From Pengzhenrongella sp031582905 (GTDB lineage Bacteria > Actinomycetota > Actinomycetes > Actinomycetales > Cellulomonadaceae): DNA of 64,000 bases. Position 1 is the stretch's first letter, and every line of letters begins with the position of its first letter. The position numbers and the translations under genes were made by a program. Location: positions 2,604,001 through 2,668,000 of the forward strand of contig NZ_CP133990.1 in NCBI RefSeq assembly GCF_031582905.1. Reading direction: 5' to 3'. The notes under the pieces are model-generated. The model did not search any database. It saw only the letters and a program-made list of their open reading frames with translations, and was not told where the DNA came from. Of this stretch, positions 54,670 to 63,622 are shown one piece after another.

Positions 54670-55642
54670 TCAGACGCCGGCGTAGGAGTGCAGGCCGGTG
54701 ATGAACATGTTGACGCCCACGAAGTTGAACAAGAACGCCCCGTAGCCGGCCAGGGCGAGCCACCCGGCCTTCGTGCCGCGCCACCCCGCGGTGGACTGCG
54801 CGTGCAGGTAGGCGGCGTACAGCACCCAGGTGATGAAGGCCCAGGTCTCCTTGGGGTCCCACCCCCAGTACCGGCCCCAGGAGTCCTCGGCCCAGATCGC
54901 GCCGGCCAGGACGGCGAACGTCCAGACCGGGAAGGCGAACAGGTGGGCGGTGTGCGCGACGCGTTCCAGGGCGGCGGCGGCGGGCAGTCGACCGGCGTAG
55001 CCGCGGGTCGCCTGCCCGCTGGCGTCGCGCGCGTCGGCGCGTCGGCGCAGCAGGTACAAGCCGGTGGCGGCCGCCCCGACGGTGAAGACACCGCCGGCGA
55101 TGATCGCCGCTGCGACGTGGATGACGAGCCAGTAGGAGTTCAGCGCGGGGACCAGATCCCCGGCGGGGGTGTACAGGACGGTCACGGCAAGGCCGAGGCT
55201 CAGGGTGACGAGCGCGAGGATCCACACACCGAGGTCACGCACGGGTTGACGTCGCAGGAACACCAGGTAGGCCGCGGTGGCGGCCAGGGTGGCGGCGGCG
55301 GCGAACTCGTACATGTTCCCCACGGCGCCCGCCCCGCGGCCAGGCCTCGCGCGAGGACGCCGGCCAGGTGCAGCACGAACGCGAGCGTGGTCAGGGCAGC
55401 GGCGATCCGGTCCAGCCGGCGGCGGGCCGCCGGAGCGGGCCGACTGACGACGGCTGGAGTCGGTGACGAGACGGGGGACGCTGAGGGCCCGCCCACGGCG
55501 ACCGGCTCGACGACACGGGATTGTGCCGGGGTCTGCGAGCGTCTGGCCGCCTGGTAGGCGTAGGCGAGCATGGCCAGGGCGTAGACGGCGATGGCGCTGT
55601 AGATCAGCCGGTCGCTGAGCTCGGCCAGCAGGGGGTCGGCAC
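54670..55642 (-). CDS. Cytochrome c biogenesis protein ResC/CcsA (CcsB), two frame breaks
   Basis: Heme-handling membrane protein of system II cytochrome c assembly, about 324 residues. The tryptophan-rich heme motif is WGRYWGWDPKETWAFITW, with conserved His in LVIHVAAAI and LHAQSTAGW. Helices fill the rest. The frame breaks in G run 55631-55635 (six G makes the GTG start read VPTPLLAELSDRLIYSAIAVYAL) and in C run 55318-55321 (one more makes APWGNMYEFA). The GTG start at 55642 lies three bases after the ResB stop, so they act as a pair. Confidence 0.88.
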
Positions 55643-55644
55643 GG

Positions 55645-57355
55645 TCAGTCCTCTCGGTCGTGCGGGGAAGGGTCGGTACCGGCCGGTCCGGCCCCCGGCA
55701 GGGCCGCGAGCACGGAGGAGAGCTCGTCCGGGACGGGTCCGCGGCGGGTCAGCGCGTAGGTGGCGGCCTCGACCATGGGCGCGCCACCACCAGGGGCAGG
55801 GGCGACGCGGATCCAGATCCGGCGTCGGCGCACGGCCAGCGACACCGTCAGGCCGAGCAGGAGAGCGACGGCTGCCGCCAGGGAGATCTCCTTGCCCGGG
55901 TCGTGAGCGATCTGGAAGTTCGCGAACCGGGAGACCGACTCGAATGTCAAGGTTCCCTGCCCGTCGGGCAGCGTCATGGACTCCCCGGGCGCAGGGCGCG
56001 CCCGAACGGCTGGTCCCCGTCCATCACCTGGGTCAGGTCGGTCTTGTCGAGGCGGAACACCGACTGCGGTGCGCCGTCGGCCAGGCCCAGGTCTCCGGTG
56101 TAGGCGGTGAGCAGGAGCTGGGGGTCGACCAGGTCCGGGTAGAGCGAACGGGGCCCGACGCCGGGGTTGATGGAGGCGGTGGGCAGGAAGAAGCCTTCGA
56201 ATCCCAGCTGGGTAGGCTGCGCGTCCGGGATCTTGATCACCCCTTCGGAGGACAGGTTGCCGTCGAAGGGCAGGAACACGACGGGTCCGGTGAAGACCGT
56301 CTGCCCGCGGCCATCATTGACGCTGACCACCGGTGCATAGCCGTTGCCCGTGAGGAACACCTTGGTCCCCTCGACCTGCAGCGGGTGGTTCACCTCGACG
56401 GTGACGTCCTCAGGAACACCGGTGGATGTGCGAAGAAGGGTCATGTCGGCCTGGAAGTCCCGGGCGCTGCCGCGCTGGGGGCCGGTCGTCTCGAACTCGG
56501 CGGTGAAGTCGTCCAACGTGAACGAGAACGGGGTCAGCGCTTCGGTGTCGGTCAGGGGTCCGGGGTGAACTCGTCGTACTGCAGGCGCGTGTTGGTGAAG
56601 GAGACACCTTCTACGACGATCACCCGTCCCTCGAACCCGAACAGCGACCCGATCGCCACCCCGAAGAGCAGCACCAACAGGGACAGGTGGAACACGAGGT
56701 TGCCGACCTCGCGCAGGTACCCCTTCTCCGCCCGCACGGAGTCCTCGTCGACCACGACCCGAAATCGTCGGGCGCGCAGGTGTGCGGCCGCCGCCTCCAG
56801 CGCGCGAGCCGGTTCCGCGGTCGCCGCGGCGCGGCGGTAGTCGTCCAAGCGCGCCAGGTTGGTCGGTGCGCGCGGAGGTTCCGCGCGGGCGGACTGCCAC
56901 AGGCGGGCCGCGCGCGGCAGGACGCAACCGGTCATGGAGACCATGAGCAGCAGGTAGATCGCGGCGAACCAGGGCGAGGAGTACACCTCGAAGAACCCCA
57001 GGCGGTCCAGCCATGGACCTAGCACCGGGTTGTCCGCCAGGAAACGGGTGACCGCGCTCGGATCGAAGGCGACGCCTCGTTGGGGCAGCAGCGACCCTGG
57101 CACGGCGGCCAGGGCCAGCGCGAGCAGGAGCAGCACCGCGGTGCGCATGGACGTCAGGGTCCGCCACGCCCACCGCGACCACGCCACGATGCCCTGCCCG
57201 GTCGGGCGGGGCGGCATCGCCATCACGCCCGGCCGAGCTGCCTCTTCCAGTCGCCGCCTCACCGCAGCGTCCTCGAGCGCGTCCGAGGCAGGCCCGGCGG
57301 GTGCAGCCACGCCCAGGGCGGTGTCGTCGGCGAGGTGCCCGGGTCGCTGGCTCAC
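55645..57355 (-). CDS. resB: Cytochrome c biogenesis protein ResB (Ccs1), two frame breaks
   Basis: Partner of ResC in system II heme delivery to apocytochrome c, about 570 residues. Three N-terminal helices (MRTAVLLLLALALAAVPGSL, WFAAIYLLLMVSMTGCVLP, LVFHLSLLVLLFGVAIGSLFGF), a long extracytoplasmic domain (TPFSFTLDDFTAEFE, LTGNGYAPVVSVNDG, GVGPRSLYPDLVDPQLLLTAYTGDLGL) and a fourth helix (ISLAAAVALLLGLTVSLAV). The frame breaks in the G run at 56555-56558 and the C run at 55983-55986; one base more in each restores EFTPDPLTDTEA and RPGESMTLPDG. GTG 57355 overlaps the DUF305 stop. Confidence 0.9.
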
Positions 57356-58040
57356 CGGTCCACCGGAACGCGGTGTCGGGCGTCGAGCATGTCGTTGAGC
57401 ACGGTCAGCTCGGCGGTCTGTGAGTTGACGATCGCCTGTGCGAGGTGGCGCACGTCCTCGTCCTCGACCCGGTCCAGAGCGGCCTGGGCCATGGTGACGC
57501 CCCTTGGTGGTGCGCCACCATGAGTCGCAGGTACCTGGCCTCCGCGTCGACACCGACGGCCTGGTCCAGGCGCTGCAGCTCCTCGTCGGTCGCCATCCCG
57601 GGCATCACCGCGCCGGGGGCGGGCATCGCCGTCGCGTCCGAGCCGTGGTCCATCGAGGCCATGCCGGAGTCGGTGTCGCTCATCCACTGCATCTGGGGGT
57701 CGAGGCTGGCCTGGGGAAGGTTCCACTGCTGGAGCCAGCCGTACATCTGACCGGCCTGCTGCTGCTGGGTCAGCATGATGTCCAACGCCAGGGACCGGAC
57801 CTCGGGGTCGTCGGTGGCGTCGCGGACCATGGTGGACATCTGCACCGCCTGGGCGTGGTGGGACTGCATGTCCCGGGCGAAGCCTGCCTCGGGCGAGCCC
57901 TCCGTCGGCCGTGAGACGGCGGCTGCCCCGCCGGTCAGGGCGGCACCGGCCGCCATGCCGGCGACTGCCACCACGGCGGCGACCAGGATCATCAGCGCGG
58001 CGCGCGGGACCTTGCGCCGAGCAGTGACGTCCACGGTCAT
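57352..58040 (-). CDS. DUF305 membrane-anchored protein, one frame break
   Basis: Protein of about 229 residues with an N-terminal anchor (ALMILVAAVVAVAGMAAGAAL) and two DUF305 halves: MQSHHAQAVQMSTMVRDAT (about 65-83) and MVAHHQGGVTMAQAALDRV, separated by a Met-rich loop (MQWMSDTDSGMASMDHGSDATAMPAPGAVMPGM, two parts). The frame breaks in the C run at 57500-57503; one more base gives HHQGGVTMAQA and the overlap with ResB. The HH pairs and Met residues suggest metal binding on the outer face. Confidence 0.85.
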
Positions 58041-58678
58041 CAGGCGTCGACCCCACCGGTGCACGGCGCGCCCGGCTCGGGGGTCTGCTCACCCTGCTGG
58101 TACTTGACGAGGAACTGCTCCAGGCGCGGGTCGTCCGCGGTCTCGAGCGAGAGCTGGGTTCCCCAGGCACTGGCCACCACCGGCTCCTCGGGCAGACCGT
58201 CGAACGGGCTGAGCAGGAGGTAGGCGTTGCCCTCGGCCAGGTCGGTCAGTTCCTGCACCTGCTCGGCCGGCAGGTCGGGGCTGTAGGTGATCCACACGGC
58301 GCCGTGCTCCAGGGAGTGCACCGCCACCTCGCTGGGGATCGGCTCGGTGTACGTGCCGCAGTTGGCCCACACACCCGCGTGGTCACCACCGACCGGTGGC
58401 GTCTGCTCGTACTGGACCGGCTGCTGGACATGGGTCGCCGACAGGTCGGTGAACGTCAGCACCCCAGGGATGTCCCCGGCCGCGGCCTCGGCGACGTCCG
58501 CCTGACGTCGCTGCTCACCGACGATGACGATCGCGGTCACGGCGATCAGGACGGCGCCGACCAGTGCGCTGACCCCGGTGATGAGCGCAGTGCGGCGGCG
58601 TTCGGCGCGTCGCTGCCGCTCACGGACCTCGGTCAGCCGGGCGGCGCGCTCGGACGCGTCCTTGTTTGGTGTGCTCAT
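58040..58678 (-). CDS. DUF3105 membrane-anchored protein
   Basis: Protein of 212 residues: basic coiled start (ERAARLTEVRERQRRAERRR), one helix (TALITGVSALVGAVLIAVTAIVIV), then the DUF3105 domain with YEQTPPVGGDHAGVWANCGTY, VAVHSLEHGAVWITYSPDL and ends with PCTGGVDA. Two outer Cys and three His (GGDHAG, VHSLEHG) are conserved in the family and could bind a metal. Function unknown. It overlaps the DUF305 gene and lies in the ResA-CcdA-ResB group. Confidence 0.85.
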   Translation of the reverse strand: MSTPNKDASERAARLTEVRERQRRAERRRTALITGVSALVGAVLIAVTAIVIVGEQRRQADVAEAAAGDIPGVLTFTDLSATHVQQPVQYEQTPPVGGDHAGVWANCGTYTEPIPSEVAVHSLEHGAVWITYSPDLPAEQVQELTDLAEGNAYLLLSPFDGLPEEPVVASAWGTQLSLETADDPRLEQFLVKYQQGEQTPEPGAPCTGGVDA

Positions 58679-58709
58679 CAGCTGGTGCTGCCTTCCAGGT
58701 GCGTGTTGG

Positions 58710-59456
58710 TCAAAGGACCGTGGTGTAGCCGGAGATCGTGGACTGCATGGCGCGCATCAGCAGGTCCCACACCCCGGTCACCAGGAGGAGCCCGGTGGCG
58801 ATGAGCATCACCGCGCCGGCGCGTTTGATCGCCGCGGTGTGTCGTCGCGCCCACCCGGTCACCGTCAGCGCGCGGCGCATGCCCAGACCCACCGCGAGGA
58901 AGGGCAGGCCGAGCCCGGCGGCGTAGACCCCGGCCAGTGTGGCCCCGCGCCCGGCGCTGGCCTCGGTGAACGCCAGGGTCTGCACGGTCGCCAGGGTTGG
59001 GCCCAGGCACGGGGTCCAACCCAGCCCGAACGTCACACCCATCAATGGAGCGCCCACCAGGCCGGACCTTGGGCGCAGCCGCGGCAGCAGCTGGCGCTGG
59101 GATCCGGGCAACCAGCCGGCGAAGACCAGACCCATGATCACGACCACGACGCCCAGGACGCGGGTGAGCACCACCTGGTATGACTGCAAGGTGGCTCCGA
59201 GGCCGCCGAAGAGGGCGCCGTAGGCGACGAAGACCGCAGCGAAGCCCAGGATGAACAAGGCGGTGCCGACCACGACCGGCCGGCGCCGCGTCGCCGCCTC
59301 ACGATCAAGCAACGGGCCGCCGGCGACGTAGGAGAGGTACCCGGGGACAACGGGGAGCACGCACGGGGACACGAAGGAGATCAGCCCGGCCAGGGCCGCG
59401 ACTGCCGCGGCCGCAAGCATGGGGCCGGCCGCGACGAGGTCCTGGAGCGCGCTCAC
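58710..59456 (-). CDS. ccdA: CcdA thiol-disulfide carrier
   Basis: Membrane protein of 248 residues moving reducing power from cytoplasmic thioredoxin to outer thioredoxins such as ResA. Active Cys are in helix 1 (ISFVSPCVLPVVPGYLS) and helix 4 (FGLGWTPCLGPTLAT), symmetrically as in the family. Six helices. The start overlaps the stop of the CadC-ResA fusion gene by ATGA, so the donor CcdA and acceptor ResA domain are co-translated. Confidence 0.93.
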   Translation of the reverse strand: MSALQDLVAAGPMLAAAAVAALAGLISFVSPCVLPVVPGYLSYVAGGPLLDREAATRRRPVVVGTALFILGFAAVFVAYGALFGGLGATLQSYQVVLTRVLGVVVVIMGLVFAGWLPGSQRQLLPRLRPRSGLVGAPLMGVTFGLGWTPCLGPTLATVQTLAFTEASAGRGATLAGVYAAGLGLPFLAVGLGMRRALTVTGWARRHTAAIKRAGAVMLIATGLLLVTGVWDLLMRAMQSTISGYTTVL

Positions 59457-60595
59457 GACTGAGCCGCGGTCTGCTCGGCGACGACCGTGTCCAGCAGAGC
59501 GGTCAGTGTCGACTCCTCGACCGCTCCCAGCACACGGGCTGCGGGGCGCCCTTCACGGTCCAGGATCAAGGTCACCGGGACCCCGGCGCCGGGCAGGTGC
59601 TCGGCCAGGCTCAGCAGGGCCCTGCCGTCGCTGTCGTCGATGCTGGGGTAGGTGATCCCGTAGCTCTCCTCGAACGCGATGGCCGCGGCCGGGTTGTCCC
59701 GCACGTTCACCCCCAGGAACCGCACCCCCTGGTCCGCGTAGGCGGCCGAGGTGGCGGCCAGGACGGGTGCCTCCTCCCGGCACGGTGCGCACCACGAGCC
59801 CCACACGTTGATCACCACCACGTCGCCGCGCCATGCCGCGAGGTCGATCGACTCACCGGTCAGCCCCGTTCCTGACAGGTCCACCGGTTCGGCTCGCCCC
59901 TCGGGCGGGTACTCCGTCGCCGCTCTGCTGAGCGTTGCGGAGGTGACCTGCTCGGACGCGGCGCCTCCATCTCCTGCGAAGAAACTGGTCAGCTGAAGCG
60001 TCACCAGGGTCCCGGTGAGCAGGACCAGGGCACCGACGATGACCCGCGGGCGGGTCAGCAGCGGTCGCGACCGTGTCGGTGCGGCGGTCGCCTGCGCCGC
60101 AGGCCCGGTGGGGGTCGGCTCACCCACGACCGGCAACCGCCAAGGGTTCAGGGGGCTGTCGGTGCGAGCAACCAGGGCCGCCTGACTGCGACGCAGGTGA
60201 CCCGTTGCCACCTGGAGGTGGGACGGGTCTGTCAGCACAGACCCTTCGCCGGGTGCGGCAGCACCCAGCACCTCCAGCAACGTCGCGCCGTATGCCGTCA
60301 GCCGGCACATGACCAGCTTGCCCTCCCTGCGGGAGACCACTAGCCCTGCCCGGCGAAGAACGCGGAGATGGTGCGAGACCAGGTTCGGTGCGACGCCGAC
60401 CACCCACGCCAGATCGCACACGCACAACTCCTTCCCGAGCGCCAGGGCCGATGCGGTGCGCAGGCGCACCGGGTCGGCCAGGGCCTTGGCCGTGCGTGCC
60501 ATCACCTCTGAACGGCTGACCTCAGGCAGCGCCGCACGGACCGCCTCGGCGCGCGGCACGTCGAGGCAGACCAGGTCGCACCCGTCAGCAGTCAT
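59453..60595 (-). CDS. CadC-like ArsR repressor fused to membrane ResA/TlpA thioredoxin
   Basis: Single frame of 380 residues with two halves rarely seen together. Residues 1-115 match the CadC type of ArsR repressor: the N-terminal metal Cys (CDLVC, Cys6 and Cys10), ELCVCDLAWVVG (Cys58 and Cys60) and the recognition helix VAPNLVSHHLRVLRRAGLV. These four Cys form the Cd/Pb/Zn site of CadC. A Pro/Ala-rich linker of about 60 residues leads to one membrane helix (VIVGALVLLTGTLVTLQLTSFF, about 186-207) and an extracytoplasmic thioredoxin domain with WGSWCAPCREEAPVL and GVPVTLILDREG (cis-Pro). The topology puts the DNA-binding half in the cytoplasm and the disulfide domain outside. In a window with many single-base errors, an artificial join of two genes must be excluded. 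Confidence 0.75.
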   Translation of the reverse strand: MTADGCDLVCLDVPRAEAVRAALPEVSRSEVMARTAKALADPVRLRTASALALGKELCVCDLAWVVGVAPNLVSHHLRVLRRAGLVVSRREGKLVMCRLTAYGATLLEVLGAAAPGEGSVLTDPSHLQVATGHLRRSQAALVARTDSPLNPWRLPVVGEPTPTGPAAQATAAPTRSRPLLTRPRVIVGALVLLTGTLVTLQLTSFFAGDGGAASEQVTSATLSRAATEYPPEGRAEPVDLSGTGLTGESIDLAAWRGDVVVINVWGSWCAPCREEAPVLAATSAAYADQGVRFLGVNVRDNPAAAIAFEESYGITYPSIDDSDGRALLSLAEHLPGAGVPVTLILDREGRPAARVLGAVEESTLTALLDTVVAEQTAAQS

Positions 60596-60673
60596 CCCGT
60601 CATCCTAACGAGCGTTGATGTGAAGCCGACTCGCCTGGTCAGTTCCGGTGAGTCGGGGTTGCGCAGCACGGCT

Positions 60674-61207
60674 TCAACCTTCTTCGGTGGTCGGCCCGTC
60701 CAGGCTGGATGGCGGATGGGCCGGCTGGCGCAGTGTGGTGAGCACCAGCACGGCGGCGCCGGTGACGATGGCGGTGTCGGCGAGGTTGAAGGTCGGGAAC
60801 CAGCCGCTGTGCAGGTAGTCGGTGACGACGCCGTCTGCGGCGCGGTCCACGACGTTCGCGATGGCGCCGCCAAGGATCAGGGTCAAGGCAGCCAGCCGCC
60901 CGTTGGTGCTGGCAGCGGCGGTGCGCCAGGCGACCACGCCGACCGCAGCGGTGACGATCGTGGTCACGGTCAGCACCAGCCATGCCGGTGCACCGGCACC
61001 GATCGAGAAGGCCACCCCGGGGTTGTACGCCAGGCGCAGGTCGACCACCCCCAGGCTGATCACCCGGTCCTGCAGCACGTTCACCGCCCACGCCTTGGCA
61101 CCCAGGTCGGTGGCCGCGACCAGGACGACACCCACGCCTGCTGCCAGGCGTCGCCACGCCGCGGAAGCCGCCGTCGGGCCTCTCCTGGCTGTGGTCGGGG
61201 CGGTCAC
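60674..61207 (-). CDS. lspA: Lipoprotein signal peptidase (signal peptidase II)
   Basis: Aspartyl protease of 177 residues that removes lipoprotein signal peptides after diacylglyceryl transfer. Four helices; catalytic Asp in IANVVDRAADGVVTDYL and FPTFNLADTAI. The family segment LAYNPGVAFSIG is present. It overlaps the ATPase gene by ATGA. LspA beside a heavy-metal ATPase and ArsR is a known pairing in mobile metal islands. It is probably an accessory copy. Confidence 0.93.
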   Translation of the reverse strand: MTAPTTARRGPTAASAAWRRLAAGVGVVLVAATDLGAKAWAVNVLQDRVISLGVVDLRLAYNPGVAFSIGAGAPAWLVLTVTTIVTAAVGVVAWRTAAASTNGRLAALTLILGGAIANVVDRAADGVVTDYLHSGWFPTFNLADTAIVTGAAVLVLTTLRQPAHPPSSLDGPTTEEG

Positions 61208-63171
61208 CGGTGAGCCATCGCTGCATGCTCGAACGTCGCGGTGGTGCCTGTGGTCGCGTCCTGCGGCAGGGGGCGGGTGCGCCCGGCGCGGACGCCGTTG
61301 GCGATGACGAAGACCTCGGCGATCTCGTGCACGAGGACGACGGCGGCCAGGCCCAGGACACCGAACAGGGCCAGCGGCATCAGGACGATGATGATCGCCA
61401 GCGACAGGCCGACGTTCTGCAGCATGATGCGCCGGGCCCTGCGGGCGTGGGTGAACGCCTGAGGCAGGTGACGCAGGTCTTCGCCCATGAGCGCGACGTC
61501 GGCGGTCTCGATCGCGACGTCGGTGCCCATCGCGCCCATCGCGATCCCGAGGTCCGCGGTCGCCAGGGCGGGAGCGTCGTTGACGCCGTCGCCGACCATG
61601 GCCGTGCGGCGCCGGGTCCGCAGCTGGGCGACCAGTGCGGCCTTGTCCTCCGGGCGCAGGTCGGCGTGCACCTCGTCGATCCCGGCCTCCCGGGCCAGTG
61701 CGTTGGCGGTCAGGGTGTTGTCACCGGTGAGCATGGCCACGTGGTACCCGTCGCGGCGCAGCTGAGCCACGACCTGCGCGGCCTCAGGGCGCAGCTCGTC
61801 GCGCACCGCGACCGCCCCGAGCAGCTGACCGTCCTCCTCGATCAGGACGGCGGTCGCGCCGGCCTGCTGCATCCGCTCCACCTCACCCGCCAGCGACCCG
61901 GCCGGGACCCAGCCGGGCCTGCCGAGCCGCACGGGCCGGCCCTCGAACGTCCCGGTGAGCCCTGCGCCGGGTACGGCCTCCACGTCGTTCGCCGGGGTGA
62001 CCGCGGGTACCGCGGCCAGGATCGCCCGTGCCAGGGGGTGCTCGCTGCGGGCCTCGAGGGCGGCCGCGACCTCCAGGACGTCCTCCTTGGTGCGTCCCGG
62101 GGCGGCAACGACAGCCACGACAGCGGGGGCGTTGCGAGTCAGGGTGCCGGTCTTGTCCAGCGCGACCCCGCGGATCGCGCCGAGGGCCTCCACCGCCGCG
62201 CCGCCCTTGATGAGCACGCCCTGCTTGGAGGCGGCGCCGACGGCGGCGACCACGGACACCGGCACGGAGATGGCCAGGGCGCACGGTGACGCGGCGACCA
62301 GCACGACCAGGGCGCGCTCGATCCACGTGCCCGGGTCGCCCAGGAGGCTGCCCGCGACGGCGATGAGCGCGGCGGCGATCATCACCCCGGGCACCAGCGG
62401 CTTGGCGATGCGGTCCGCCAGGCGCTGCGCTTCGCCCTTGCGGGACTGCTCGGTCTCGACGATCCGCACGATCCGCGCCAGGGAGTTGTCCTGGGCCGTG
62501 GTGGTGACCTCGACCTCCAGGACGCCCGATCCGTTGATCGCCCCCGCGTAGACGCTCTGCCCAGGTCCGGCCTCCACCGGCACCGACTCACCGGTGATCG
62601 CCGAGACGTCCAGGGCGGTGCGCCCGGTGCGGATGACCCCGTCGGTGGCGACCCGCTCTCCCGGCTTGACGACCATCAGGTCCCCGACCCGCAGCTCACC
62701 CGGAGCCACGGTCGTCTCCGCACCATCGCGCAGCACCGTCGCCGTCGCGGGCACCAAGCTCAGCAGCGCCCGCAGGCCGCGGCGGGTGCGGGCCAGGGAG
62801 TACTCCTCCAGGCCCTCGCTGATCGAGAACAGAAACGCCAGGGCGGCCGCCTCGGCGACCTCACCCAGCAGCACCGCACCGATCGCGGCGATCGTCATCA
62901 GCGTCCCGACGCCGATCTTGCCCTTCGCGAGCCGGCGGATCGTGGACGGGACGAACGTCCACGCGCCGACGAGCAGAGCCGCCCAGTTCAGCGCCAGCTG
63001 GACAGTCGGCTGGTCCTGCGCTCCAGCGATCAGGGCGCCGAGGAGCAGGACGCCCGCGACGGCGGCGAACTGCAGCTCCTTGACCTGCCAGAAGCGCTCG
63101 GCCTCGTGCTCCTCGGCGTCCTTGCCTGCCGGAGTGGTCTCGTCGTCACCGCACCCGCACGCGTCGCTCAT
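61204..63171 (-). CDS. P1B heavy-metal ATPase, SPC type (Cd/Zn/Co exporter)
   Basis: Export ATPase of 655 residues. Metal-binding start CGCGDDE, then helices, ITGESVPVE, ion-site helix ASPCALAISVPVS, DKTGTLTRN, SEHPLARAIL, GDG and NDAPALATADLG, and a final-helix HEIAEV motif. The SPC (not CPC) site and missing HMA domain suit the P1B-4/CtpD or Cd/Zn/Co branch rather than copper. It overlaps the CmtR-like regulator and LspA genes by four bases each. Likely induced by the same metal. Confidence 0.9.
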   Translation of the reverse strand: MSDACGCGDDETTPAGKDAEEHEAERFWQVKELQFAAVAGVLLLGALIAGAQDQPTVQLALNWAALLVGAWTFVPSTIRRLAKGKIGVGTLMTIAAIGAVLLGEVAEAAALAFLFSISEGLEEYSLARTRRGLRALLSLVPATATVLRDGAETTVAPGELRVGDLMVVKPGERVATDGVIRTGRTALDVSAITGESVPVEAGPGQSVYAGAINGSGVLEVEVTTTAQDNSLARIVRIVETEQSRKGEAQRLADRIAKPLVPGVMIAAALIAVAGSLLGDPGTWIERALVVLVAASPCALAISVPVSVVAAVGAASKQGVLIKGGAAVEALGAIRGVALDKTGTLTRNAPAVVAVVAAPGRTKEDVLEVAAALEARSEHPLARAILAAVPAVTPANDVEAVPGAGLTGTFEGRPVRLGRPGWVPAGSLAGEVERMQQAGATAVLIEEDGQLLGAVAVRDELRPEAAQVVAQLRRDGYHVAMLTGDNTLTANALAREAGIDEVHADLRPEDKAALVAQLRTRRRTAMVGDGVNDAPALATADLGIAMGAMGTDVAIETADVALMGEDLRHLPQAFTHARRARRIMLQNVGLSLAIIIVLMPLALFGVLGLAAVVLVHEIAEVFVIANGVRAGRTRPLPQDATTGTTATFEHAAMAHR

Positions 63172-63584
63172 CGTCCACCCTCCTCGTCCGAGAGGCCCAG
63201 GTCACGGCCGGCGGCCGCCGGGGCCGTATAGGTCGGGCACAACGCCACGGCGTTGCCCGTGGCCGCCAGCAGACCCTCGGCCCCAGCGAGCAGGTCCATC
63301 AGTTCCGGGCGGGTCAGGTGGTACATCGACGCGCGGCCCTGCGGGCGGTAGTCGACCAAGCCGCAGTCCCGCAGGCACGCCAAGTGGGTCGAGACGGTCG
63401 ACTGGCCCAACCCCAGCGCGGTGCACAGGTCCACGACGCGCGCTTCGCCCATCGCCAGCTGGCGCACGAGCGCCAACCGGGTGGGGTCACTCAGGCTCCG
63501 GAACAGTGCGACAGCGGGACCCAGCGCCTCGCGACTCAGAGCATCGGGACTTGCGGCGATCATCGACATATGCTGATGATACAT
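63168..63584 (-). CDS. ArsR-family repressor, CmtR type
   Basis: Metal-sensing repressor of 138 residues. Its winged helix (VVDLCTALGLGQSTVSTHLACLRDCGLVDYRP) has the CmtR Cys pair in LACLRDCG, and a third Cys at VALCPTY; these three are the Cd/Pb ligands in CmtR. A palindrome overlaps its start. ATG 63569 (MSMIAASPD) is an alternative start and would place the palindrome at the translation start. First gene of the metal operon. Confidence 0.88.
   Translation of the reverse strand: MYHQHMSMIAASPDALSREALGPAVALFRSLSDPTRLALVRQLAMGEARVVDLCTALGLGQSTVSTHLACLRDCGLVDYRPQGRASMYHLTRPELMDLLAGAEGLLAATGNAVALCPTYTAPAAAGRDLGLSDEEGGR
63559..63580. promoter_or_regulatory. Palindromic operator over the cmtR-like start
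   Basis: ATCATC-GA-CATATG-CT-GATGAT, a 22-base nearly perfect palindrome, overlaps the first codons of the ArsR gene. ArsR-family operators are AT-rich palindromes, and this AT-rich stretch stands out in a very GC-rich region. If the ATG at 63569 is used, the operator covers the start, implying a very short or no leader. Confidence 0.6.
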
Positions 63585-63622
63585 GCCCGTGTGGTGCTCG
63601 CGAGATCGAACGGAGCAGGGCC

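Noticed and set aside
52987..63584. A cytochrome c substrate for ResB/ResC
   Set aside because: Reading the products here showed no CxxCH heme motif. The CcdA and ResA motifs are thiol-redox Cys, not heme sites.
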